Shown piece by piece: positions 1 through 5,319 of a stretch of DNA of 5,391 nucleotides. The position numbers and the translations under genes are program-made. Below the pieces are notes generated by a model. The model was not told the DNA's origin. It ran no database searches and worked only from the letters and a program-made list of their open reading frames with translations. Source of the stretch: Clostridiales bacterium UBA7001 (GTDB taxonomy: Bacteria > Bacillota > Clostridia > TANB77 > CAG-508); assembly GCA_002449785.1 (NCBI GenBank), contig DJXP01000014.1, positions 1 through 5,391 on the forward strand. The letters are read 5' to 3'. Every line of letters starts with the position of its first letter. Within the stretch, counting starts at the first letter, position 1.

Positions 1-263
1 GCTCTGCAATTTCACTTTGCTTTTTCCCTTCTAGAACATATTCTTTTATTAAAACAATTCTTTCTTGACTTTTAGATGCTCTTTCCTCTTTTATTGTTTC
101 TATCTCTTTATCTGAAAACCAAGTTCCTTCCTCTTCACTTTTCCTTATCCACTTACTAATTGTCGACTGACTTACTCCCATTAGCTTTGCAATTTCACTT
201 TGTGTTTTTCCTTCTAGAGTATATAATTTTATTTGAGCAATTCTTTCTCGACTTTTAGTTTTT
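1..263. repeat. 183-bp-period direct repeat inside the HTH gene
   Basis: Bases 1-80 align with 184-263 without gaps at about 65 of 80 positions by eye, both copies containing the block TGCAATTTCACTTTG. The spacing of 183 bp is exactly 61 codons, so the repeat encodes the duplicated HTH unit. Synonymous as well as amino-acid differences separate the copies (16 of 23 residues match in the core), so the duplication is not very recent. More copies may lie beyond the left edge. Confidence 0.85.
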
Positions 264-322
264 CTATTAGATATTCTTTCACTTATAGTTGTATAAGATT
301 CAAGACCAATTTGTATATCCAT
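1..322 (-). CDS. Tandem helix-turn-helix repeat protein, 3' part outside window
   Basis: The reading frame is open from an ATG at 322 to the window edge, giving 107 residues with no stop, so the protein is C-terminally truncated here. The start is supported by a GGGGG ribosome site (330-334) seven bases upstream. Residues 24-60 form a homeodomain-like HTH: ERIAQIK, then EGKTQSEIAKLMGVSQSTISKWI, the usual 'S-E-I-A-x-x-x-G-V-S-x-x-T-I-S-x-W' recognition pattern. A second copy begins at residue 85 (ERIVLIK, EGKKQSEIAE) and is cut by the edge, so the period is 61 residues. The linker is charged (EEEGTWFSDKEIETIKEER). It probably binds DNA, as in small transposase-like or phage-type HTH proteins, but I do not recognise a named family. 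It starts 17 bases after the sufC stop with no visible promoter or terminator between, so co-transcription with sufC is likely. It uses more GAG, AGG and GGG codons than its neighbours, which may hint at separate ancestry. Confidence 0.7.
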   Translation of the reverse strand, partial: MDIQIGLESYTTISERISNRKTKSRERIAQIKLYTLEGKTQSEIAKLMGVSQSTISKWIRKSEEEGTWFSDKEIETIKEERASKSQERIVLIKEYVLEGKKQSEIAE

Positions 323-339
323 TCAACATCCCCCATTTA

Positions 340-1074
340 TTATCTAAATTTCGCATATCCTTCGTTTTCAATAATAGTTGCCAACTCTTGCCTACCAGTT
401 TTAACAATTTTTCCATCAACTAATATATGAACATAATCTACTTTTAAATTAGCTAATATTTTAGTATTATGAGTAATTATTAATACAGCATTTTCATTTG
501 ATTTAAACATTTCAATTCCTTTGGAAACTGTTTTTATAGCATCCACATCTAGTCCAGAATCTGTTTCATCTAAAATTGCAAGTTTAGGATTTAAAACAAG
601 CATTTGTAGTATTTCATTTTTCTTTTTTTCTCCACCTGAGAATCCTACATTTAGACTTCTATCCATATTTTTAGGATTCATTTTTAGTTCATCCATATAT
701 TGCTTTAATTCTTTTTTAAATTCAAAAATTTTTACTGGCTTATTTTCAACTTTATTTTTAGCATACTTTAAGAAATTTGTTACAGACACACCTGGAATTT
801 CTTCTGGTAATTGAAATGACATAAAAATTCCTTTTTTAGCAATTTCATCTGTTCTTAAGTTGGTTATATCCTCACCATCAAATTCAATTTTACCATTTAC
901 TTTTTGGTATTCAGGATTATTTAGTATTGCATTTGCTGTTGTAGTCTTACCAGAACCATTAGGTCCCATAATAACATGAATTTCTCCTTTATTAATTTTT
1001 AAATTTATTCCTTTCAATATTTCTTTTTCATCTGCATTAACTACTAAATCTTTAATATTTAATAAGCTACTCAT
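340..1074 (-). CDS. sufC: SufC, Fe-S cluster assembly ABC-type ATPase
   Basis: SufC is the cytosolic ATPase of the Suf Fe-S cluster scaffold. It dimerises on SufB (or SufB-SufD), and its ATP cycle opens the scaffold for cluster building. Numbered from the chosen start (244 residues, normal for SufC): Walker A GPNGSGKTT at 37-45, Q-loop SFQLPEEIPGV around 86-96, signature FSGGEKKKNEILQ at 145-157, Walker B LAILDETDSGLD at 165-176 and switch His202. The GFSGGEKK(K/R)NEILQ and ILDE(T/S)DSGLD wording separates SufC from ordinary transport ATPases. An ATG two codons upstream (1080) lies only one base from the AAAGGA ribosome site; the ATG at 1074 has a seven-base spacing and matches the usual SufC N terminus, so I prefer it. 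It follows the DtxR-family regulator by 48 bases without a clear promoter, so it is probably in that gene's operon. No sufB is seen on either side within the window, which is unusual. Confidence 0.95.
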   Translation of the reverse strand: MSSLLNIKDLVVNADEKEILKGINLKINKGEIHVIMGPNGSGKTTTANAILNNPEYQKVNGKIEFDGEDITNLRTDEIAKKGIFMSFQLPEEIPGVSVTNFLKYAKNKVENKPVKIFEFKKELKQYMDELKMNPKNMDRSLNVGFSGGEKKKNEILQMLVLNPKLAILDETDSGLDVDAIKTVSKGIEMFKSNENAVLIITHNTKILANLKVDYVHILVDGKIVKTGRQELATIIENEGYAKFR

Positions 1075-1122
1075 TTTCATTTCCTTTCTTCTATTTGTTA
1101 TTTAATGATTTTATATAGACTC

Positions 1123-1578
1123 TTATTTTGTAAAATCTCTTAATGAAATTCTTTCACATGTTCTACATCTTTCATTATTTATATCATAATCACAACTTAA
1201 ATCATTTAAATCTAAAGCCTTATGAACATATTTAGCTAACTTATTTATTGCTACATCTGATAAAACAGACTTAACCTTTTCAGCTTCTTTTTTAGCATTT
1301 TCATTTTCTAAATTAAGAACATCCTTGAAAAATACATAAACTATATCATATGCTTCTAATATTTTTTTAGAAAGCTTTATTCCTTCATCTGTTAATTCTA
1401 TTTTTCCATAAGTTTCGTAATTTATTAGTTTATTATCTTTTAGATTTTTTAAAACTTTATTGACACTAGGCTTTGTACATTCCATTTTATTAGCAATATC
1501 AGTAACTCTAATATCACCATTTTGTTTTTGCAAAATATACATGGTTTTTAGATATTCTTCTTGTGATTTTGAAATCAT
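1123..1578 (-). CDS. DtxR/MntR-family regulator with altered metal site and C-terminal Cys cluster
   Basis: A 151-residue DNA-binding regulator. The N-terminal winged HTH (about 1-65) has the family opening SQEEYLKTMYIL, then VTDIANKM and the recognition stretch KPSVNKVLKNL, with LTDEG in the wing. Residues 66-120 form the helical dimerisation domain. Compared from memory with B. subtilis MntR ligands D8, E11, H77, E99, E102 and H103, this protein has E8, K11, Y77, E100, K103 and S104, so the classical Mn/Fe site looks disabled. The C terminus adds C129-X8-C138-X2-C141; C34 lies just before the recognition helix. A longer frame opens at 1692, but it would run through the promoter and operator; the ATG at 1578 has an AAAGGA ribosome site and aligns with the family N terminus. 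sufC follows 48 bases on, so a role in Fe-S cluster assembly control is inferred. Family assignment is firm; the sensed signal is unknown. Confidence 0.88.
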   Translation of the reverse strand: MISKSQEEYLKTMYILQKQNGDIRVTDIANKMECTKPSVNKVLKNLKDNKLINYETYGKIELTDEGIKLSKKILEAYDIVYVFFKDVLNLENENAKKEAEKVKSVLSDVAINKLAKYVHKALDLNDLSCDYDINNERCRTCERISLRDFTK

Positions 1579-1599
1579 TTTACTATTCCTTTCTATTTT

Positions 1600-1615
1600 G
1601 TTAACTCCGGTTAAC
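1600..1615. promoter_or_regulatory. Palindromic operator of the DtxR-family regulator
   Basis: GTTAAC-TCCG-GTTAAC is a 16-bp symmetric site directly touching the -10 box on its downstream side, so it covers the expected transcription start, 21 bases before the regulator's ATG. DtxR/MntR/IdeR operators are palindromes of similar size, often with TTAAC/GTTAA-type half sites. Autorepression is the natural reading; binding itself is inferred. Confidence 0.65.
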
Positions 1616-1644
1616 ATTATATTACGATATATGTATAAAGTCAA
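1616..1644 (-). promoter_or_regulatory. Sigma-A promoter of the regulator-sufC-HTH operon
   Basis: On the minus strand TTGACT (1639-1644) and TATAAT (1616-1621) are separated by 17 bases, a near-perfect sigma-A promoter. It lies downstream of the hsp20 terminator, so the operon is transcribed independently of hsp20. It also shows that the extended frame opening at 1692 is not the real start. Confidence 0.8.
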
Positions 1645-1690
1645 TAAAAAATATGCAATTCTACTATATAATAAAAAAATGAATGAAATC

Positions 1691-1725
1691 AAAAAAGAAG
1701 CCTTATTTTGAATTAAGGCTTCTTT
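1691..1725 (-). terminator. Intrinsic terminator of hsp20
   Basis: A perfect 12-bp stem (1694-1705 with 1714-1725, containing GAAGCC/GGCTTC) and an 8-base loop are followed on the minus strand by six T. It ends the hsp20 transcript about 40 bases after its stop codon. The plus-strand side has only a weak T tract, so it serves mainly the minus strand. Confidence 0.9.
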
Positions 1726-1763
1726 AAGTAATAAGTTGGATTTTAAGTTATGAAAAATCTATA

Positions 1764-2180
1764 TTAGTCTATTGGAATAAATTTTTTATTTTCAATTTTT
1801 TTCTGTTCTTCTTTTGGAAGAGTTAAAGTTAATATACCATTTTTAAAAGATGCTTTTATATCTTCTTCAGTAATATTATCACCTACATAGAAGCTTCTTG
1901 AGCATTCACCATAATATCTTTCTTTATGAATATATTTTCCTTCTTCTTCCTCATCATTTGAATTATCTACTTTAGCAGTAACATTTAAATAACCATTTTC
2001 CATTTCAATTTGAATATTTTCTTTATTATATCCTGGTAAATCAACTTCTATAACATAATTATTTCCTACTTCTTTAATATCTGTTTTCATCCATTTTGTC
2101 TCTTTTCTATCGAAAAATGGATCATCAAACATACTATCAAATAAATCTAACTCATTTCTTTTTCTTGGTATCATCATCAT
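1764..2180 (-). CDS. Hsp20 / alpha-crystallin family small heat-shock protein
   Basis: A small ATP-independent holdase of the cytosol that binds unfolding proteins in large oligomers. From the chosen ATG it has 138 residues, typical for clostridial Hsp18/Hsp20. A short N-terminal arm rich in Asp, Phe and Met (LDLFDSMFDDPFFD) is followed by the alpha-crystallin domain: MKTDIKEVGNNYVIEVDLPG, the acidic insertion NSNDEEEEG, YYGECSRSFYVGDNI, and the hallmark NGILTLTLPK. The C-terminal tail FIPID carries the I-X-I motif that docks into a neighbouring subunit. The frame also opens at a GTG (2189), but that codon sits one base from the GGAG ribosome site; three ATGs in a row follow, and 2180 gives ten bases of spacing. 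The ATG at 2177 is also possible. It is monocistronic: its own promoter with a CIRCE-like site upstream and a strong terminator downstream. Confidence 0.93.
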   Translation of the reverse strand: MMMIPRKRNELDLFDSMFDDPFFDRKETKWMKTDIKEVGNNYVIEVDLPGYNKENIQIEMENGYLNVTAKVDNSNDEEEEGKYIHKERYYGECSRSFYVGDNITEEDIKASFKNGILTLTLPKEEQKKIENKKFIPID

Positions 2181-2367
2181 AATAATCACTCTCCATTTCT
2201 TTTATTTCTACTATATTATATTATGTAATTATATCTAGTAATTATTCTATAAATTAATATAATATAAAGCTATTCTATGTGTTGACACCATATAAAGGTA
2301 GCACATATATTTTAGTTCTAGATGCTAGCTATCTATAAACTATTATTAAAGTACTTTTTCTTTTTAC
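2181..2367 (-). other. Long untranslated leader of hsp20
   Basis: About 185 bases separate the inferred transcription start from the hsp20 start codon, and no gene fits in this stretch. It is very AT-rich. Weak inverted repeats are visible: TAGAT/ATCTA around 2318-2334, and ATGTG/CACAT plus ACC/GGT at about 2278-2307. No riboswitch class was recognised. The length would allow RNA-level temperature control, but I see no clear fourU or ROSE-type pairing over the GGAG ribosome site at 2191-2194. Several TATAAT-like strings nearer the gene could be a second start, though none has a good -35 box. Confidence 0.4.
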
Positions 2368-2373
2368 ACTTTT

Positions 2374-2401
2374 ATTATAACACTATTTTTGGCAATGTCA
2401 A
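2374..2401 (-). promoter_or_regulatory. Sigma-A promoter of hsp20
   Basis: On the minus strand TTGACA (2396-2401) and TATAAT (2374-2379) are both exact consensus boxes, with a 16-base spacer. This is the only strong minus-strand promoter in the gene-free stretch between pyruvate kinase and hsp20. The CIRCE-like element overlaps its -35 box. Confidence 0.8.
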
Positions 2402-2415
2402 TACCAGAGTGCTAA
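2389..2415. promoter_or_regulatory. Degenerate CIRCE element (putative HrcA operator)
   Basis: CIRCE is TTAGCACTC-N9-GAGTGCTAA. Here the right arm GAGTGCTAA (2407-2415) is exact, the spacer is exactly nine bases, and the left arm TTGGCAATG (2389-2397) matches six of nine. It lies across the -35 region of the hsp20 promoter, where HrcA binding would block polymerase. The exact arm, exact spacing and heat-shock gene together make chance unlikely, although the weaker arm may lower affinity. Confidence 0.68.
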
Positions 2416-2452
2416 TTTTTTTAAAAATTTTTTATTATATATAATTTTTCAA

Positions 2453-2498
2453 TTAAATAAAGTCGTGAATCTATAACAAATCCACGACTTTTATTTAA
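2453..2498 (-). terminator. Probable intrinsic terminator of pyruvate kinase
   Basis: A nine-pair core stem (AAAGTCGTG with CACGACTTT) continues through a one-base bulge into six more A-T pairs, with a 15-base loop at 2468-2482. On the minus strand the closing arm reads CACGACTTTATTTAATT, a T-rich tail suited to termination. The plus-strand side has a similar T-rich tail, so it could act both ways, but no plus-strand gene needs it. Confidence 0.75.
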
Positions 2499-2507
2499 CT
2501 TGTCTCT

Positions 2508-2529
2508 TTTGGCTGTTTTTACAGCCAAA
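2508..2529. other. Perfect hairpin between pyruvate kinase and its terminator
   Basis: TTTGGCTGT and ACAGCCAAA pair perfectly over nine bases around a TTTT loop (AAAA on the minus strand), 18 bases past the pyruvate kinase stop. No T tract follows on the minus strand, so it is not an obvious terminator by itself. It may protect the 3' end of the mRNA or assist the second hairpin ten bases further on. Confidence 0.6.
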
Positions 2530-2547
2530 CTGGGCCATCCAAAATGG

Positions 2548-3987
2548 TTAGATTTCAGCATATCCACCAATCATTTTGCTTGTTTTTACACCATTTACGA
2601 AGTTAGTTCCACCAGAAAGAACTATTTTATCACCTGACTCTAAAATTCCTTTTTCTTTTAATTTAGCAATTCCTGCTTCAACTGTTTGATCTATTGTTTC
2701 TTTAGATTCTATATATACTGGATGAACATTCCAAGCTAATCCTAATTGACGAAATGTTCTTTTATTATCTGTTATAGCAAGTATTGGACATCCTGCACCC
2801 ATACCAGCTATTCTTCTTGCTGAATCTCCTGTATTTGTATAACATACTATTGCATCTGCTTTAGTATTTTTAGCTATTATACAACTTGAAAATGCAATAT
2901 TAGCTTCTAATGAATCTAATACTATTTTGTCACTTGATTGATCAAATCTTCTCCAATAATTAATCTCTGGTTCTACTCTTTTAGCAATTTTGTCCATTGC
3001 TTGAACACATTCTAATGGATATTTTCCCATAGCACATTCACCTGAAAGCATTATAGCACTTGTTCTATCATATATAGCATTAGCAACATCAGATGCTTCA
3101 GCTCTTGTAGGTAATGGATTACTCATCATAGATTCTAACATTTGTGTGGCTGTAATTGCTGGTTTATTTGCATAATTACATAATTTTATAAATTTCTTTT
3201 GAACAACTGGTGGTTCTGTAAAATCTGTTTCTGTAGCCATATCACCACGTGCAATCATTTGAGCATCAGCTACTCTTGTAATATCTTCCATATTAGATAA
3301 ACCTTCAACATTTTCAACTTTTGTAATAATTTTAATATCTTTTCCACCATTTTCATCTAACACTTTTCTAACTTGCGCAATATCATCTAAATTTCTAGCA
3401 AATGAAATAGCAACATAATCATATTCATGTTCACAAGCTGCTTTTAAGTCCGCAATATCTTTATCAGCAAGAGCTGGTAATCTTATAATTGTTCCTGGTA
3501 AATTCATAGTTTTTCTACTTCCTAAAGGATTACCATGAATTACTGTTGTAACTATATCTTTTCCAACAATTTCATCAACTCTAAGTTCAATTGCTCCATC
3601 ATCTATTAATATTTTTGTTCCTGGTGTTACATCTTTATATAATTCCTTGTATGTTACAGATACTCTTTCTTCATTTCCAATAATATCTTCATTTACAAGT
3701 GTAAATTTTTGTCCATCTTGTATTTTTATTTTATCATTCTTACCCGTATATAACATTCCTGTTCTGATTTCAGGTCCTTTCATATCTAAAATCATTGGAA
3801 TAGGCAAGTCTTTTTCCTCTCTTATTCTAATAATTTCGTTTGTTTTCCATTCTTGTTCGTCATAGCTTCCATGTGAATAGTTTATTCTACATACATTTAG
3901 TCCAGCTTCAAATAAATCTTCTAAAATGTTCTCACTAGCTGGTCCTATTGTACCAACAATTTTTGTTTTTCTTAAATTAGATTTCAT
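2548..3987 (-). CDS. pyk: Pyruvate kinase
   Basis: Catalyses phosphoenolpyruvate + ADP to pyruvate + ATP, the last step of glycolysis, in the cytosol. The 479 residues cover the standard three domains and lack the extra C-terminal PEP-utiliser-like domain of Bacillus enzymes. The barrel opens with TKIVGTIGPAS (8-18), RINYSHG (34-40, substrate Arg34, K+ site Asn36/Ser38) and LDMKGPEIRTG (67-77). The B domain spans about 75-172, and the barrel resumes at LPALADKDIADL. Catalytic Lys223 and metal ligand Glu225 are in KVENVEG, metal ligand Asp249 in ARGDMATE, and Thr281 in ITATQMLES. The C domain runs from about 355 to the end. Glu73 in GPEIR is the form linked to K+ dependence. Two motifs differ from the norm: ARGDMATE for ARGDLGVE, and LSGECAMGKYP for LSGETAKGKYP; all core catalytic residues remain. 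The start is supported by AGGAG 11 bases upstream and the family N terminus. It has its own promoter and downstream hairpins. Confidence 0.96.
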   Translation of the reverse strand: MKSNLRKTKIVGTIGPASENILEDLFEAGLNVCRINYSHGSYDEQEWKTNEIIRIREEKDLPIPMILDMKGPEIRTGMLYTGKNDKIKIQDGQKFTLVNEDIIGNEERVSVTYKELYKDVTPGTKILIDDGAIELRVDEIVGKDIVTTVIHGNPLGSRKTMNLPGTIIRLPALADKDIADLKAACEHEYDYVAISFARNLDDIAQVRKVLDENGGKDIKIITKVENVEGLSNMEDITRVADAQMIARGDMATETDFTEPPVVQKKFIKLCNYANKPAITATQMLESMMSNPLPTRAEASDVANAIYDRTSAIMLSGECAMGKYPLECVQAMDKIAKRVEPEINYWRRFDQSSDKIVLDSLEANIAFSSCIIAKNTKADAIVCYTNTGDSARRIAGMGAGCPILAITDNKRTFRQLGLAWNVHPVYIESKETIDQTVEAGIAKLKEKGILESGDKIVLSGGTNFVNGVKTSKMIGGYAEI

Positions 3988-4033
3988 AAATAATACATCT
4001 CCTATTTCTTTTTAATATTTAAAACCAATTTTT

Positions 4034-4061
4034 AGTATAACATATTTAAAAAAATTGTCAA
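4034..4061 (-). promoter_or_regulatory. Sigma-A promoter of pyruvate kinase
   Basis: On the minus strand TTGACA (4056-4061, exact consensus) and TATACT (4034-4039) are 16 bases apart, about 45 bases before the pyk ATG. It lies just past the stop codon of the upstream membrane-protein gene. No terminator is visible between the two genes, so read-through into pyk is also possible. Confidence 0.78.
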
Positions 4062-4075
4062 GTACAGAAATACTA

Positions 4076-4918
4076 TTATATATGTTTATTTGGCAATTTT
4101 TTAAACTTAAATTCTCTAAGAAGAGTATTTATTTCAGCACCAATTAACACTATATACATTGCAAAATATAACCACATCATAACAAGAATTATAGATGCTA
4201 AACTACCATATGTATTAGAAAAGCCTTTAAATACATCTATATAAATTGAAAAAAACCAAGAAGTTCCATACCATAATATTGAAGAAAAAAGTGCTCCTGG
4301 CATTTGCTTTTTCAAAGTCATATTACTTCTAGAAATTAATTTATAAATAAATAAAAATACAATAAACATACTTACAATTAAAACTCCAAATCGTATATTT
4401 AAAATCCACTTTATAATTTTTGTTATTTGACTGCCAAAAAACCAGTTATTCATTGTAATATATATCGAATTACCAAAAATCATTAATATTATAAATGCTG
4501 TAATCATCACAACAAATAATATTAAATAAGCAATTCCTTCTATTCTAATCATAATATTACTTTCATTTTTTTCTTTTACATTATAAATTGTTCTTATACC
4601 TTTAACTAATGCATATACTCCTTTACTTGCAGCCCAAATACATGTAATAAGAGCAACTGAAATAGTGCCAAAAGATTTATCATATGCTTCATCAATTGTA
4701 CCTTTTATTAGTCCATATGTAGATGATGGAACAATATTCTCAAAAATAGAATAAATAGAATGTGGATCTAAATTTACATATTTTATAATTGATATAGCAA
4801 GAATTATAAAAGGTATAAATGATAAAAAAATAAAAAATGCACATTGTGAAGCATATTCTGCCAAATGATCATTATTAAACTTTTCTAAAATTCTTTTTAT
4901 TGTATTTATTATTTTCAT
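4076..4918 (-). CDS. YihY/BrkB-family integral membrane protein
   Basis: A 280-residue protein of the YihY/virulence factor BrkB family (once annotated as ribonuclease BN), whose biochemical role is not settled. Six hydrophobic segments are visible: about 26-48, 84-105, 128-149, 176-196, 207-228 and 240-264, with a charged N-terminal amphipathic stretch and a Lys-rich C-terminal tail. Family landmarks are the early FLSFIPFIILAI segment, the SKGVYALVKGIRTIYNV region after segment 2, PGALFSSILW at 207-216 and the closing YGSLASIILVMMWLY...LIGAEIN motif. There is no cleavable signal peptide. Length is normal. The ATG at 4918 follows GAGG by five bases. A promoter lies just upstream, and the rRNA operon terminator isolates the gene from the rRNA transcript. 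The neighbours (5S rRNA, pyk) give no functional hint. Confidence 0.9.
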   Translation of the reverse strand: MKIINTIKRILEKFNNDHLAEYASQCAFFIFLSFIPFIILAISIIKYVNLDPHSIYSIFENIVPSSTYGLIKGTIDEAYDKSFGTISVALITCIWAASKGVYALVKGIRTIYNVKEKNESNIMIRIEGIAYLILFVVMITAFIILMIFGNSIYITMNNWFFGSQITKIIKWILNIRFGVLIVSMFIVFLFIYKLISRSNMTLKKQMPGALFSSILWYGTSWFFSIYIDVFKGFSNTYGSLASIILVMMWLYFAMYIVLIGAEINTLLREFKFKKLPNKHI

Positions 4919-4946
4919 ACCATCCTCATAAATATATATTTTTATT

Positions 4947-4975
4947 ATTATATAATTAAAACAATAATATTACAA
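4947..4975 (-). promoter_or_regulatory. Promoter of the YihY/BrkB-family gene
   Basis: TTGTAA (4970-4975) and TATAAT (4947-4952) on the minus strand are 17 bases apart, placing transcription start about 20-25 bases before the ATG. In such AT-rich DNA chance TATAAT strings are common; the correct spacing and position support this one. The remaining stretch up to the rRNA terminator (about 4976-5100) shows no gene or clear signal. Confidence 0.6.
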
Positions 4976-5100
4976 ATATAAAAGATAAGTTTTTTCTATT
5001 ATTCATTATTTTTCTAAAAGTTTTCTTATAATTATCATTCTAAAATTTGTGTTCACTGTTGCCAGAAGTTTTATTTTATAGGAAGTACATAATTCTTTCC

Positions 5101-5138
5101 AAAAAAAAATGAGTATTCATACATTAATATGATACTCA
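5101..5138 (-). terminator. Intrinsic terminator of the rRNA operon
   Basis: TGAGTAT (5110-5116) pairs with ATACTCA (5132-5138), and after a one-base bulge CAT pairs with ATG, closing an eight-base loop. On the minus strand the stem is followed by nine T (5101-5109). It lies about 65 bases after the 5S rRNA. Nothing resembling a tRNA lies between. Confidence 0.88.
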
Positions 5139-5203
5139 CTTATATAATATTTTTATACTTATTTAAATTAGTAAACAGTTTTATTTAAAATTGTCAAAAA
5201 AAA

Positions 5204-5319
5204 ACTGGCGACTTCCTATTTTCCCAGCAAGGTAACTCGCAAGTATCTTCGGCACCAAGGAGCTTGACTTCCGTGTTCGGCATGGGAACGGGTATTTCCT
5301 CCTCGTAATTATCACCAGA
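5204..5319 (-). rRNA. rrf: 5S ribosomal RNA
   Basis: About 116 nt, the usual size. Read on the minus strand it opens with CTGGTGA and closes with TCGCCAG, which pair as helix I. Conserved internal blocks are ACGAGGAGGAAA, ACCCGTTCCCATGCCGAAC, and ACACGGAAGTCAAGCTCC (the loop B to loop C region found in nearly all bacterial 5S). Ends are estimated from helix I and may be off by one or two bases. Nine T on the minus strand directly follow the 3' end. It completes a rRNA operon whose 23S gene would lie beyond the right edge. Confidence 0.95.

Noticed and set aside
1..263. Two spaced repeats as a possible CRISPR or insertion-sequence end
   Set aside because: The repeats are about 80 bp, in direct orientation, in frame at 61 codons and encode a duplicated HTH, so they are coding repeats.
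233..814. Plus-strand reading frames opposite the HTH gene and sufC
   Set aside because: They are Ser/Phe-rich mirror frames of well-supported minus-strand genes with no domain or ribosome site.
1579..1692. N-terminal extension of the DtxR-family regulator to an ATG at 1692
   Set aside because: The extra 38 codons would cover the promoter, operator and ribosome site; the family N terminus and AAAGGA site fix the start at 1578.
1460..1711. Plus-strand 83-codon frame across the regulator and its promoter
   Set aside because: It overlaps the regulator gene, its promoter and the hsp20 terminator hairpin, and has no recognisable product.
2181..2189. GTG start for hsp20 at 2189
   Set aside because: It lies one base from the GGAG ribosome site, too close for initiation; the ATG run beginning at 2180 is better placed.
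2282..2311. Plus-strand promoter (TTGACA, 18 bases, TATATT)
   Set aside because: No plus-strand gene follows; it would run into the pyk terminator region antisense to pyk. Likely chance in AT-rich DNA.
3647..3865. Plus-strand 72-codon frame inside pyk
   Set aside because: It is antisense to the conserved pyruvate kinase B-domain region, with no independent support.
5016..5040. Fur-box-like sequence (TGATAATTATAAG on the minus strand)
   Set aside because: Only one half matches the TGATAAT-N-ATTATCA pattern; the other half is about 4 of 7, no better than chance here.
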